Shown here: positions 23,503 to 32,293 of the stretch, in pieces
Position numbering within the stretch: position 1 is the first letter of the stretch
How the letters are laid out: every line of letters begins with the position of its first letter
NCBI RefSeq assembly: GCF_002269255.1
Contig: NZ_CP022823.1
Location: forward strand, 3,410,001-3,474,000
From: Klebsiella quasivariicola
Lineage (GTDB): Bacteria > Pseudomonadota > Gammaproteobacteria > Enterobacterales > Enterobacteriaceae
Direction of reading: 5' to 3'
DNA length: 64,000 nucleotides
The notes under the pieces: generated by a model
What the model saw: the letters and a program-made list of their open reading frames with translations, nothing else
Database searches by the model: none
What the model was told of the DNA's origin: nothing
Position numbers and translations under genes: made by a program

Positions 23503-23784
23503 TCAGTGAGTGCGAAAGCCTTTGCAGTTACGCAGGAAGGCGATAAGAAGTACCTTTCCTTCAGATTTGCCGATGCCGGTGAACCAGTGGTCAGGTGGCT
23601 CCCATGCCTCAATCAGGTCAGCGAGCTTTCGTGCTTTGGAGCGTGTGCAGTCAATCGGGTCATTGGTTTTCTGGGTATTAAAAAGGTTTTCCACCCCTGA
23701 AATATCAAGGATGGTAAACCACGTACCATTCCCCATGCCAATCGAACCACAGTTCCCGCCTTTATCTTCAATCTCGACGGTCAC
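23503..23784 (-). CDS. Unknown small protein within the tail operon
   Basis: A 93-residue protein, MTVEIEDKGGNCGSIGMGNG at its start, with WFTILDISGVENLFNTQKTN and WEPPDHWFTGIG. No membrane segment or known motif. It ends 99 bases before gpE and starts two bases after the tail tube stop, so it is transcribed with tail genes. P2 and Mu have no gene at this place, so it may be an accessory gene. It resembles no family I know. Confidence 0.65.
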   Translation of the reverse strand: MTVEIEDKGGNCGSIGMGNGTWFTILDISGVENLFNTQKTNDPIDCTRSKARKLADLIEAWEPPDHWFTGIGKSEGKVLLIAFLRNCKGFRTH

Positions 23785-23786
23785 CG

Positions 23787-24308
23787 TCAGCCCCCGATGT
23801 TGATGCGGTAGTCGGTCAACTGGTCAATGCCGCCGACGCGGAAGATGTTGGCCAGATAGTCCAGCTCCAGCAACTCTTCACCATCCAGTACCTGCTTGAT
23901 GTACGTGCAGGTGAAGCTACTGGAGAACTCGGCGTTCTCATGCTGTTTGAACGTCCCCAGCGGGTTCTTCTTAAACATGATCGTCAGGAAAGTGACCAGC
24001 GGAATTTCGTCAATCAGCCCCTGCGAGCTGTAGCGCTGAACGCTGGAACGGCACTGCAGCGCCAGCGACTTATACGGGTTCGCGGCAGACAGCATCGCGT
24101 CGCGGTAAAAGCTGTTCCACTTGATCTCGCCCTCAAGCTTGTCGAAGCCAGCAGGGAGTTCCACCTTGCCCACCATCCCCAGCGCCTTATGCTCCTGCAT
24201 GGTCATGGAGACGTCAGGCAGTTTGACCTCCTCGGCCCGGCCCAGCAGGTTAGCGCCATCCAGGTAGATGTTGGCATTCGTGATGCGGTTGATCTCAATC
24301 TTTGCCAT
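23787..24308 (-). CDS. Major tail tube protein (P2 FII-like)
   Basis: A 173-residue tube protein. MAKIEINRITNANIYLDGAN, PDVSMTMQEHKALGMVG and the C-terminal YIKQVLDGEELLELDYLANI are family features; the last motif is highly conserved in P2-like tubes. It forms the inner tube of the contractile tail. It overlaps the sheath stop by one base. Confidence 0.94.
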   Translation of the reverse strand: MAKIEINRITNANIYLDGANLLGRAEEVKLPDVSMTMQEHKALGMVGKVELPAGFDKLEGEIKWNSFYRDAMLSAANPYKSLALQCRSSVQRYSSQGLIDEIPLVTFLTIMFKKNPLGTFKQHENAEFSSSFTCTYIKQVLDGEELLELDYLANIFRVGGIDQLTDYRINIGG

Positions 24309-25735
24309 CAGCTATTCCCCTTCAGGGTTAACAGGTATTCCGAGGTGATCTCGGTCTCAAACGTCAGTCGCTCCAGCGGCGGTGGCGGCGTGTATTTGTA
24401 GCTCAGCAACAGATGACCGGCGGCCAGCTCCATCTCTTCATTACGGGCCGGATCAAACCAGCAACTGAAGCCCAGCAGTGCACCGTCGCCAATCAGCTTG
24501 CGACCGTAGGCGTTGACCGACTCCGTCAGCGCATCAATCAGTGCCTGGGTAATCGGCATGTCGATGTACTGCTGGCTGAAATAACGCAGGGACTCGTTGA
24601 TAACATCACCGGTGCGGCGAACGTTCTCAAAGTTGCGCATATGGGTGACCGTTGGCCATGCTGCCGTCCGGTTGCCCCACAGACGCAGGCCGCTGCCGTA
24701 GCTGCTGAAGACCGTAGTGATGCCCTGTTCGTTGAGCAGGTTCACCTCGCTCTGCGGGTCATCAATCATTGCCGACAGCTGGCGCTCCACGCCGGTGATA
24801 CCCAGAATCTCCTGGTTGGAGGACGACCACCAGTAGCCCTTGTCCAGGTCGACCTTGGCACGCAGACCTGCAGCACGCTGGCTCAGCGGCTCCAGCCGTT
24901 CGCTGTTGGTGGCCGCGTCGTACACCTTGACGTGCGGATAGCACAGACGGACGCGGTCGGAGCTGGTATTGAAGTTAATGGTGCCTTCCGGGCCACGCCC
25001 CGCCAGAGCCTGCGCAAAAGTGGTACCAATCGGCGCGTCGATGTAGGTCACCGCGCCCAGCTTCTCAGCCATGGCGATAAGCTCAACCGAGACGCTGTTC
25101 TGGGTGCAGAATACCGGGGCAATCAGAATTTTGGCGAAGTAGCCAAACAGGTTGAAGCTGTCGTTAAGCAACTTCATGCCGGTACGGTTGCCTGCCGCGT
25201 TAACGGTACCGATGATATCAGCCGGGGTGACTTTGGTCGGATCGGCATAGTTATAGCTGGCCTTCACCGTTGCATCTGCAGCAATGCTTTTACCAAGATT
25301 AGTAATCACCCCGGTCTGCGCATCAAGCGAGTAGTCCTGACCTTCCACATAAGGCTGACCGTCGCTGTCCGGTTTCAGTACCAGCTGCGCGATCACCGGA
25401 TTAGCCAGCTGTGCCTTGCCCGTCGCCTTTTCGAATGTTACGTCTTCATCGGCCACAGCGGTTTTATGCACAGCCGGATCAAGCACGTTAATGACCAGAA
25501 CGGTGCCTGCCCCATGGTCGTAGATCGCATCCAGTGCCTGCGGAATGGTAAAGCCAGTGAGCTGGCTGCCAAACGCCGCTGCATCTTTCTCAGACAGGCA
25601 CTGCACCAGCGTATTGACGTCTCCCATTGGGGCGGTACCAATCAGGCCAATGACGGCGGATTTCACCGTTTTAACCGGGCGGGCACCGTTTTCCACCTCA
25701 ATGGTTTCGACGCCATGCAGATAGTTAGCTGACAT
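24308..25735 (-). CDS. Tail sheath protein (P2 FI-like)
   Basis: A 475-residue contractile sheath protein. MSANYLHGVETIEVENGARP at the start, GVITNLGKSIAADATVKASY and the conserved C-terminal VTHMRNFENVRRTGDVINES with RKLIGDGALLGFSCWFDPAR are typical. It surrounds the tube and drives DNA delivery by contraction. Length is somewhat above P2 FI (396), with an inserted domain at residues about 85-170. Confidence 0.95.
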   Translation of the reverse strand: MSANYLHGVETIEVENGARPVKTVKSAVIGLIGTAPMGDVNTLVQCLSEKDAAAFGSQLTGFTIPQALDAIYDHGAGTVLVINVLDPAVHKTAVADEDVTFEKATGKAQLANPVIAQLVLKPDSDGQPYVEGQDYSLDAQTGVITNLGKSIAADATVKASYNYADPTKVTPADIIGTVNAAGNRTGMKLLNDSFNLFGYFAKILIAPVFCTQNSVSVELIAMAEKLGAVTYIDAPIGTTFAQALAGRGPEGTINFNTSSDRVRLCYPHVKVYDAATNSERLEPLSQRAAGLRAKVDLDKGYWWSSSNQEILGITGVERQLSAMIDDPQSEVNLLNEQGITTVFSSYGSGLRLWGNRTAAWPTVTHMRNFENVRRTGDVINESLRYFSQQYIDMPITQALIDALTESVNAYGRKLIGDGALLGFSCWFDPARNEEMELAAGHLLLSYKYTPPPPLERLTFETEITSEYLLTLKGNS

Positions 25736-25979
25736 GGGAGTCCTCCGTTTTCACATCGCTGTCGCCGCCGTTCCTGCGCTTTGGTGACTGCACAGCCGGT
25801 ATGCTGGCGGGTTTAGTCTCTTCAGATACCGGCGTCAGATGCTTCAGCGCCACCAGTACCTTCACATAGTCATGCTCCTCCGGCAGGGAAACATTCTTCC
25901 CCGGCCAGAGCAGGATTTCGGTTCCGTCCGACAGCGTGACGCCGCTGGCCGGGCCGGAATAGCGGTATTCTTTCATCAC
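25725..25979 (-). CDS. DUF2635-like small tail/head protein
   Basis: An 84-residue protein starting MMKEYRYSGPASGVTLSDGT with LLWPGKNVSLPEEHDYVKVL. It resembles the small DUF2635 proteins found just upstream of the sheath gene in Mu-like phages; role unknown. The C-terminal half is Ser/Pro/Lys-rich and probably disordered. It overlaps both neighbours by a few bases. Confidence 0.75.
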   Translation of the reverse strand: MMKEYRYSGPASGVTLSDGTEILLWPGKNVSLPEEHDYVKVLVALKHLTPVSEETKPASIPAVQSPKRRNGGDSDVKTEDSHVS

Positions 25980-26440
25980 TCGCTTTCCTCATAGTTCACT
26001 TCGGTTAACAGCGGGCCGGACGGTAAATCGCTGTCTTCGATAAAGACGCTTTCGGTTGCGAAGTCGAGAGCGTACTGCCACAGCCCCTTGGCCTCACCGA
26101 TAAACACCTCACGGGTCAGCCAGATACGGCGGCGGCAGTTCGGCGGGGTGTAGCCGCCGAGTATGCGGCGGACTGCATCCAGAACGTCAATCGCACCTCT
26201 TTTACCGTTGAGCTGGCGGAAGACCACCGTGACGCAGAGCTGGATAGTCTGAGGCTGGATCACCGCACCAATATCATCGGGTTTGTCGAAGCGTGAACCG
26301 GCATAGCTCAGCAGCAACGCCCCGACAGGATGATTCAGACGGTATTCGGACGGCTTTTCCGGGAAGTACTCCACCTGCAGCTGGGGCAGCTTCTCGCGCA
26401 ACCGGGCCAGCACAGCATCGAGGACGGGCAGAACGTTCAT
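25976..26440 (-). CDS. Mu gp37-like tail terminator/connector protein
   Basis: A 154-residue protein with PVLDAVLARLREKLPQLQVE near the N-terminus and IQLCVTVVFRQLNGKRGAID in the middle, as in the Gp37 family of Mu-like phages. By position it is probably the tail terminator or a head-tail joining protein. It overlaps the following gene by four bases. Confidence 0.8.
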   Translation of the reverse strand: MNVLPVLDAVLARLREKLPQLQVEYFPEKPSEYRLNHPVGALLLSYAGSRFDKPDDIGAVIQPQTIQLCVTVVFRQLNGKRGAIDVLDAVRRILGGYTPPNCRRRIWLTREVFIGEAKGLWQYALDFATESVFIEDSDLPSGPLLTEVNYEESE

Positions 26441-26886
26441 CAGTATTTCTCCAGTAAGCCGTCGCGCCCGCCAAAGGTGGGGCGACGTGCCCGCGCCCGG
26501 ATTTCACCGGACTCAGGTACGTCTTTTTGAGTGGACTGCAGCCCCAGCGTCAGCTTCCCGTCGCGGATAGCCTCAAGCTGACGCCGGGCCTCTTTGTTGT
26601 CGTCTTTGACGGTGTCAGGCAGATCACCTTCAGGACGACGGACATACAGGCGGTAACGCACCAGCGTGATGGCAATATCCCGCAGAACGGTAGGCACTTC
26701 TGCCAGCGGCAGGGTATAGCGGCCACGAAGGTGCGCATCAATCAACTCCCCGGCGTAGCGAACACAGCTGTCCACAACCGTCACATTCACCGTGGCAGGG
26801 GTGTCGAAATCCACGACCTCGTTAGTGAGCTGAATCAGCGTTGACTCAGGCACTTGTTCCTGTAAATCCGCCAGGGTGCAGTACAT
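26440..26886 (-). CDS. DUF1320 protein (Mu gp36-like head-tail connector)
   Basis: A 148-residue protein. MYCTLADLQEQVPESTLIQL and YAGELIDAHLRGRYTLPLAE are strong family signatures of DUF1320, a connector (adaptor) of Mu-like and SPP1-like heads. The ORF is open to 27015 but the signature start at 26886 is preferred, two bases after the upstream gene. Confidence 0.88.
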   Translation of the reverse strand: MYCTLADLQEQVPESTLIQLTNEVVDFDTPATVNVTVVDSCVRYAGELIDAHLRGRYTLPLAEVPTVLRDIAITLVRYRLYVRRPEGDLPDTVKDDNKEARRQLEAIRDGKLTLGLQSTQKDVPESGEIRARARRPTFGGRDGLLEKY

Positions 26887-26887
26887 G

Positions 26888-27244
26888 TCACACCCCGCGC
26901 AGGATGCGGATAACATCGCCTTCGGCCAGTGCTTCATCCAGCGCAATCCCGGCTGAAATACCTGCCGGGGTGTCGCCTGATGCTGCTGTCTGGGGAACGG
27001 CGCAGGCATTTGCATCCGACTGAACGTTCAGCCCCCTGGCAATCGCGGCACCGGCCTCGACGGCAACAATGCCCAGTACGTTGACCGGGGTTACATCACC
27101 GGCTGCGGCATCCACCTCTGCCACGCCGAGCGCGACGGCTCCGGCCTGACAGGGGGCGTTATCGGCACCGACAAAGCGCTGTTGCGTCAGCGCCGCACTG
27201 GCCGTCACGGTAGTGGTCAGAATGACCTGCTGTGTTGTACCCAT
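26888..27244 (-). CDS. Capsid cement/decoration protein (DUF2190-like)
   Basis: A 118-residue Ala/Val/Gly-rich beta protein starting MGTTQQVILTTTVTASAALT with AGAVALGVAEVDAAAGDVTP and GIVAVEAGAAIARG. This matches the DUF2190 cement-protein type that decorates and stabilises capsids. It lies ten bases after the major capsid gene. Confidence 0.85.
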   Translation of the reverse strand: MGTTQQVILTTTVTASAALTQQRFVGADNAPCQAGAVALGVAEVDAAAGDVTPVNVLGIVAVEAGAAIARGLNVQSDANACAVPQTAASGDTPAGISAGIALDEALAEGDVIRILRGV

Positions 27245-27254
27245 GACCGTCTCC

Positions 27255-28208
27255 TTATTTCACGATGTTGGTGACGAGATACCCGGCATCGCCACCGACC
27301 ACGGCGACTTTGTAGATATCGGTATAACGGCAGTACTTCACCTTGCCGCCGACGCCGTCGTATTTATCCGCCACCGGCATCCCTTTACGGCGCAGGGTGT
27401 AGCCGAAGGACGGCTCGTTTTCGTCGGCGCTGTCGGTGCCCGGCTGGGGTTTGCCGACGTAATGCAGCATCAGGTTGTCGCCCCAGATATCAGCCGGGAC
27501 TTTGTCCTTGTTCTGCGCATCTTTCATGGAGGCCATAGAGACCGGCTCGCCGATCACCACATCTTCCAACTGGAAAAGGTCTTTCAGAATTTCGATGGTG
27601 ATACGCTTGCGCTCGTTGGCTCCAATCGCGGCCTGAATCGCCGGGTGGAACTTCAGCAGCGACATGACGCTGGCCCCCATGGTCATCAGGTTTGGGCGCA
27701 GGCCGGTTTTGTTACGTACCGCCTCAATGCCACCTTCAATGATGCCAATTGGATCACCTTTACCACCGACCCAGCGTTCAGCAGCTGCCAGTGCTTTAAC
27801 GGACGATGCCGGGTAAACGTTTTTGTCCTGCGCCAGACGGGCCGCATACAGTTCGCGCTTCAGGTTGACGCCACTGGTCACGCGACGAATGGCCTTGGCC
27901 TCTTCGTTGAACATCGACTCCGCCTGCTCGCGGTAGTCCACCGGCGCGGCCAGATCGTGCTCGTTAAGAACCAGATCCAGTTTGCCGGTCTTCTCACGTA
28001 CCAGGACGTTACTGTCAGCCCCCACGGCACGCTCGGTGTCGTACTCAACAAAGGCGGATTTACCGAAGGTCGGGACGGTCACACCTTCCTTATCGGTCTG
28101 GACAATGGGGAAGATGCGTTCGCCGATAAATGCGGCATTTTTATAACCGCGAGCGATGCTGGTCAGCACCGGGTCAACAACGCGCTTACCCTTTAAATAG
28201 TCAGACAT
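27255..28208 (-). CDS. Major capsid protein of the transposable phage
   Basis: A 317-residue capsid protein. VDPVLTSIARGYKNAAFIGE, FPIVQTDKEGVTVPTFGK and RAVGADSNVLVREKTGKL match the type found in BcepMu-like phages rather than Mu gpT. It probably has the HK97 fold. It is preceded by the protease/scaffold gene and followed by the cement protein. Confidence 0.92.
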   Translation of the reverse strand: MSDYLKGKRVVDPVLTSIARGYKNAAFIGERIFPIVQTDKEGVTVPTFGKSAFVEYDTERAVGADSNVLVREKTGKLDLVLNEHDLAAPVDYREQAESMFNEEAKAIRRVTSGVNLKRELYAARLAQDKNVYPASSVKALAAAERWVGGKGDPIGIIEGGIEAVRNKTGLRPNLMTMGASVMSLLKFHPAIQAAIGANERKRITIEILKDLFQLEDVVIGEPVSMASMKDAQNKDKVPADIWGDNLMLHYVGKPQPGTDSADENEPSFGYTLRRKGMPVADKYDGVGGKVKYCRYTDIYKVAVVGGDAGYLVTNIVK

Positions 28209-28221
28209 GTTCTCTCCTTAA

Positions 28222-29319
28222 TTACAGGCAGCGGGAGACAGCAGCGTCGTAGCTGATGCCTTCTTTTTTCGACAGTTCCAGCGCTTTCTGATGCAGCGCC
28301 AGACGTTCCGGGTCGGCTTCAGCGAACTCTGCTGACGTCGTTTTGATCTCCGTGTTCACGCGGTCTTTGGTCGCGTGCTCACTGAAATTCAGTACCGGCT
28401 CAGTGCTGTCCAGCAGCGTCTTAAACGCCGTGGCCAGAGGGGTGCGGATATCGCCTTCGGCAAACTCAACCGGCTTGTCGCCTGCAGAGACCGCGTCCAG
28501 AATGGCCACGACAACCGACTTCGCTTTAGGAGCCAGTCGGCCATCGCCAACCAGCTTCTCGGCAAAGGAGACGTTGTCCGCGTGCAGTTTGTCCTGCTTA
28601 GCCTTCGCTTCCTGTTCCGCCCGCTGGGTGGCTTCCGCTTTCAGACGCGTGTTTTCCGCCTGAAGCGCTTTGATTTCGTCTTCAGTCATGGTGCTGTTCT
28701 CTTTTTGAGGGGTGGGATTGTGTTCACTGAAGTCCGGTTCAGACTTCCCGGTGTCGCGGTAAGCCTCTTCACGCAGGGAGTCCACCTGCCATGAAGGAAG
28801 CACCTTGTCGGTCTCGTCCAGCCCGAACTGGGCGATCAGAAAATCGCGCAGACGGCCCCATAAAGAGGCATTGGTGATATCACTCCAGTCGGCAAACTCC
28901 ACGACGCCTTCTTCTTTCTCACCAAACGAAACCTGCTTAAGCCCCTTAATGGACGGTGGCTGCGCCCCCAGAAAGCCGACATGACGCAGGTAAAGCGTGC
29001 CGGGCTTCGGGTTGTTCGGTGAGTCCGGGAGATAGAACGAGGCTGAGACCTTCTTGAAGCGCCCGTTGCCCACCAGTTCGGCAAACTGCGGGTCGAGCTG
29101 GTCAGGCTCAGCCAGCAGATCGCCGCCGTTAAGCGACAGGGATTTCACCCAGCCCCACGCCGGGTCTTCCGTTTTGGGGTGGCCAATAACGAGTGGTGCT
29201 TCATGGACGGACGGGTCATAGGCTTTCACGCAGGCGGCAAGATCGCTTTGCGTGAACGGCAGTTTCGTGCCGTGCATATCGGTATGAGTACCGGCTTTAA
29301 AAATGTGAATGGCTGGCAT
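28222..29319 (-). CDS. Prohead protease with scaffold domain (Mu gpI-like)
   Basis: A 365-residue fusion-type gene. Residues 1-160 are the U35-like protease (MPAIHIFKAGTHTDMHGTKL; EAPLVIGHPKTEDPAWGWVK with the likely catalytic His; FKKVSASFYLPDS with the Ser). Residues about 211-365 are a charged coiled-coil scaffold (MTEDEIKALQAENTRLKAEA). As in Mu I/Z, an internal ATG at about 28689 with AGAGA before it could make free scaffold protein. Confidence 0.9.
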   Translation of the reverse strand: MPAIHIFKAGTHTDMHGTKLPFTQSDLAACVKAYDPSVHEAPLVIGHPKTEDPAWGWVKSLSLNGGDLLAEPDQLDPQFAELVGNGRFKKVSASFYLPDSPNNPKPGTLYLRHVGFLGAQPPSIKGLKQVSFGEKEEGVVEFADWSDITNASLWGRLRDFLIAQFGLDETDKVLPSWQVDSLREEAYRDTGKSEPDFSEHNPTPQKENSTMTEDEIKALQAENTRLKAEATQRAEQEAKAKQDKLHADNVSFAEKLVGDGRLAPKAKSVVVAILDAVSAGDKPVEFAEGDIRTPLATAFKTLLDSTEPVLNFSEHATKDRVNTEIKTTSAEFAEADPERLALHQKALELSKKEGISYDAAVSRCL

Positions 29320-29453
29320 TTTGCTGTCCCGCGTTACGTTGTCGGGGACAGTCTGTGGAAAAAGCGTCAGCAGCGCTTTTAATCTGCTTTAGAAAAAATC
29401 GGGGGTATCAGTACGGGGAATGTCACGCTGCGGGCGAATAGTGGTGCAAAGCG

Positions 29454-29489
29454 GGGGCTGTAAAGCCTTTATAAAGGTAATACAGCCCC
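29454..29489. promoter_or_regulatory. Long inverted repeat before the protease gene
   Basis: GGGGCTGTA (29454-29462) pairs with TACAGCCCC (29481-29489), with a further perfect palindrome CCTTTATAAAGG (29466-29477) inside. It lies in the 214-base gap before the protease gene, the place of the internal promoter PI in Mu. It could be an activator-binding site or a terminator/processing hairpin. Confidence 0.45.
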
Positions 29490-29533
29490 TCAGCGGCTGG
29501 CAATGATAAATCACCCGCCTGCAGAGACAAAAC

Positions 29534-29992
29534 TCAGCGACGGGCCGCTGCTTCAAGATGGCGGACAATCGTATCGAGGATAGGGACAACCACTTCAGGC
29601 TGCAGCTCACCGTCCCCCGTCAGCGGCAGGAACGGACGGGCAGGAAGTTCAACGGACTCATTACGCCCCGTTTTACCCCCAAACTGGTGAATCGGCCCAT
29701 AAACGACATTAGTGCCAACCGCTGCCTGCCGGTCGTCATGGTCGGTTGATACCGACCCCATCAGACGCCCGGTATCCTGCAGCGTTTGCCCGTCGCGCTC
29801 CTGCGCTGCCAGCGAGGGAGTCCACCCCGGACGCCCCTCATCGAGAAAGTTAAACTGCGTTTCCGCCAGCAGGGTTCCGGCGATTTTGCGCATCGCGGGT
29901 TCCAGGTCTGTGGCAGCAAGATCCAGCGCACGGAGGCTCCGGCGCAGGGATTCATCGTTAATGGTGACATTGACCAGGTTATCGGAAGCCAT
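29534..29992 (-). CDS. Phage virion morphogenesis protein (Mu gpG / P2 gpS-like)
   Basis: A 152-residue tail completion protein. FNFLDEGRPGWTPSLAAQER, LQDTGRLMGSVSTDHD and GPIHQFGGKTGRNESVELPA with the final RPFLPLTGDGE are clear signatures. It helps join tail and head. The ORF is open to 30259 but the family start and the two-base gap to the gpF stop support 29992. Confidence 0.92.
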   Translation of the reverse strand: MASDNLVNVTINDESLRRSLRALDLAATDLEPAMRKIAGTLLAETQFNFLDEGRPGWTPSLAAQERDGQTLQDTGRLMGSVSTDHDDRQAAVGTNVVYGPIHQFGGKTGRNESVELPARPFLPLTGDGELQPEVVVPILDTIVRHLEAAARR

Positions 29993-29994
29993 CG

Positions 29995-30816
29995 TTATCC
30001 TCTCAGTTCCTGCTGTGCCAGCGGTTGAAGCGTCCCCTGATAGCGGGCAAGGTCGGGACGGTATGCTGCCCCCGGCGCATAAGACCAGCCGACGTCGGTA
30101 GCCACCTTCGTGGTGCCGGTATTGAAGGTGGCGACGTTCTGCATCTCGCCGGTTTTCTCTGAGACCAGCTTCAGCTCCCATCCCAGAGCTGCGCCAGAAC
30201 CTGACACCTTCAGGCCACGGGCACGCACATCCGCCGCGCTCAGGGCAATCACGCCACAACGGCAGCGCCAGCCGTTCGGCGGATAGAACGCCTGCCAGAA
30301 CGGGTCATCATAGCGCAGCACCAGACCATGCAGCGCCAGATGGCTCTTGCGGGTATGGCTGTCGTTGATGCCGGTATACATCCAGTACGGCCTGTCGTCG
30401 ACGTTCTCCATCTGCTCAGCCCAGCGACCGGCGCTGTAGAGTACGGACATATTTGTGCGAAAGATGGTGTCGAGACGCCATGGGCTGCCCTGCTGGATGG
30501 TGACCGGCTCGCCCGTTACCGGGTCGGTGGTGTCACGTGACCCCCACCATCCCTTGCGCTGCAGCTCCGGCTCCAGCTCCTGCCGGAACCAGCGGCCTGT
30601 TTTTCCTTCATCGACAGCCTGCTGCAGTGCCCCGCGAATATCTTCCAGGATATCAAGGCGGGTCACTTTGGCGACGGTAAAGGCGCGGGCATGGGCATCC
30701 TGCCACATCTCCTCCCAGTCCCACGTGAAGCTATACCCTTTGGACTTCAGGTAACTGATAGCCCGTTTGGGGGGCAACGTCATGCAGTACGCCAGTTCAG
30801 CCGTTGTCACGCTCAT
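29995..30816 (-). CDS. Minor head protein (Mu gpF / SPP1 gp7-like)
   Basis: A 273-residue minor head protein. DTIFRTNMSVLYSAGRWAEQ, YTGINDSHTRKSHLALHGLV and the Cys-rich PPNGWRCRCGVIALSAADVR are classic Mu F motifs. It is probably packed with DNA near the portal. It overlaps the portal gene by 20 bases. The start at 30816 is chosen over 30843 by homology. Confidence 0.92.
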   Translation of the reverse strand: MSVTTAELAYCMTLPPKRAISYLKSKGYSFTWDWEEMWQDAHARAFTVAKVTRLDILEDIRGALQQAVDEGKTGRWFRQELEPELQRKGWWGSRDTTDPVTGEPVTIQQGSPWRLDTIFRTNMSVLYSAGRWAEQMENVDDRPYWMYTGINDSHTRKSHLALHGLVLRYDDPFWQAFYPPNGWRCRCGVIALSAADVRARGLKVSGSGAALGWELKLVSEKTGEMQNVATFNTGTTKVATDVGWSYAPGAAYRPDLARYQGTLQPLAQQELRG

Positions 30817-32293
30817 GCAGACGCCCCCAGACAGTTGCAACAAACATAATCCGTGCCAGCCGTTCCTGCAGGTCTTCAGCGTTCATCTGCGGGTACAGCT
30901 CGGCCAGTTCGCCCAGCAGCTCAGACGGATTGACGCCATCTTCAACCCGCTTAAACAAAGGAGCCAGTACGGGTTCCAGCGTGCCATTTAACGCGCCTCC
31001 GTTCATCAGAATATCCAGCGCGTCGTCCAGGGCCTGCTGTGCCTGAATATCGGCATCAATAGCTTCGGCAAATGACAGCGGCAGCATGTTCTTCTGGCGT
31101 TCTGACGGTGGTGTCTCGTCAATATCACCGTCCTGCAGCTGGTACTCACGCTTGAAGTATTGCGGGGTGAAGACCACACCGGCGCGGCTGAGTTTCTCGT
31201 CGCGGGTTGCCTGGGTATCGTCGACCGTTCCCTGTTCCCACATCTTCCAGACGGGGCTGGCCACGTCGCCAAAGTTCATTGATACCGCCATCCTGATGGC
31301 CTGATTCACCGCGCTTTCCACGATATCAGCGTCAGCGTCACGGATATCATCAGTAACCTCCAGTCCGGCCTGCGCGGAGGCGCGGTTACTGTTGGCCTCG
31401 GTGGTCTGGTTCTGCCCCAGCAGGGCGATGGAGATTTCACTGCGGGCAAGCGTTATCAGGTTCTGATAAATATCGCTGCTGTCGGCCTTGCCTGCGGCCT
31501 CCTTAATTTCAATGGAGGAATCGTCGGGGATAGCGGCCACCGCGTCTTCCACCATTGCCTCCATGGAATCCAGCAGCAGGTCAATCTCACCCTGAGCGGT
31601 ACCGCGCGGATGCTTGCCGATAACCCACGGTGAGCCATATTTCTCGGCAAAGCGCACCCAGAACTTCATGCCGCCTTTTTTGAAGGTCACGGGCCAGAAG
31701 CACATCGACAGGTCAGGGAAGCCATACGGGTTATCGTAGGTCGCGTCCTGACGCGGTACCACAAACTTGTTCAGCGGTACCGGCTCGCCTTCCAGCCCGG
31801 CGTCCTTGGCGCGAAAGCGCAGCAGGTTGTCGTTGTCGAACTGGAACCACTCAGGGGGTTTACCTACGATATCGGCAATGGCCCAGGATTTAACAGAGCG
31901 TCCCCACATGATCTCACAGGGCTGATACCCGTAGAGAACGGCGTCGGTCATCTCGCCGATGATGCGGGACAGATCCAGATCGTCGAGCATATCCCGGATG
32001 AAGCTGAATACCCGCGCCGGGGCATGACCACGTTCAAGACCGCGCTCCAGCGATTTGACCGCCGCCTTACGCCTGCGGATGCAGCCACCGACCAGCGGGT
32101 CGGTACGCAGCTCGCGATAGATGCGGATATCCCGGCCCTGAGATTTCAGAATGGGGTCAGGGTTAGGCAGGTACATCCCCAGCCCGAAGAAGTCGATGGA
32201 ACGGCTGCGCGAGGCGATCTGCTCCGTCAGTGTTTTATTAGGTTCGGCAAATTTGACGAACTCACTGGGTGAAACCCAGAGTCCACGGGCCAT
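30797..32293 (-). CDS. Portal protein (Mu gp29-like, DUF935)
   Basis: A 498-residue portal. PDPILKSQGRDIRIYRELRT, GCIRRRKAAVKSLERGLERG and FAEKYGSPWVIGKHPRGTAQ are typical of the DUF935 family. It forms the DNA channel of the head. It overlaps the terminase stop by one base. Confidence 0.94.
   Translation of the reverse strand: MARGLWVSPSEFVKFAEPNKTLTEQIASRSRSIDFFGLGMYLPNPDPILKSQGRDIRIYRELRTDPLVGGCIRRRKAAVKSLERGLERGHAPARVFSFIRDMLDDLDLSRIIGEMTDAVLYGYQPCEIMWGRSVKSWAIADIVGKPPEWFQFDNDNLLRFRAKDAGLEGEPVPLNKFVVPRQDATYDNPYGFPDLSMCFWPVTFKKGGMKFWVRFAEKYGSPWVIGKHPRGTAQGEIDLLLDSMEAMVEDAVAAIPDDSSIEIKEAAGKADSSDIYQNLITLARSEISIALLGQNQTTEANSNRASAQAGLEVTDDIRDADADIVESAVNQAIRMAVSMNFGDVASPVWKMWEQGTVDDTQATRDEKLSRAGVVFTPQYFKREYQLQDGDIDETPPSERQKNMLPLSFAEAIDADIQAQQALDDALDILMNGGALNGTLEPVLAPLFKRVEDGVNPSELLGELAELYPQMNAEDLQERLARIMFVATVWGRLHERDNG

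Noticed and set aside
24413..25732. Long plus-strand open frame of 439 codons
   Set aside because: It is a shadow opposite the tail sheath gene, whose identity is certain; composition is typical of antisense frames in GC-rich genes.
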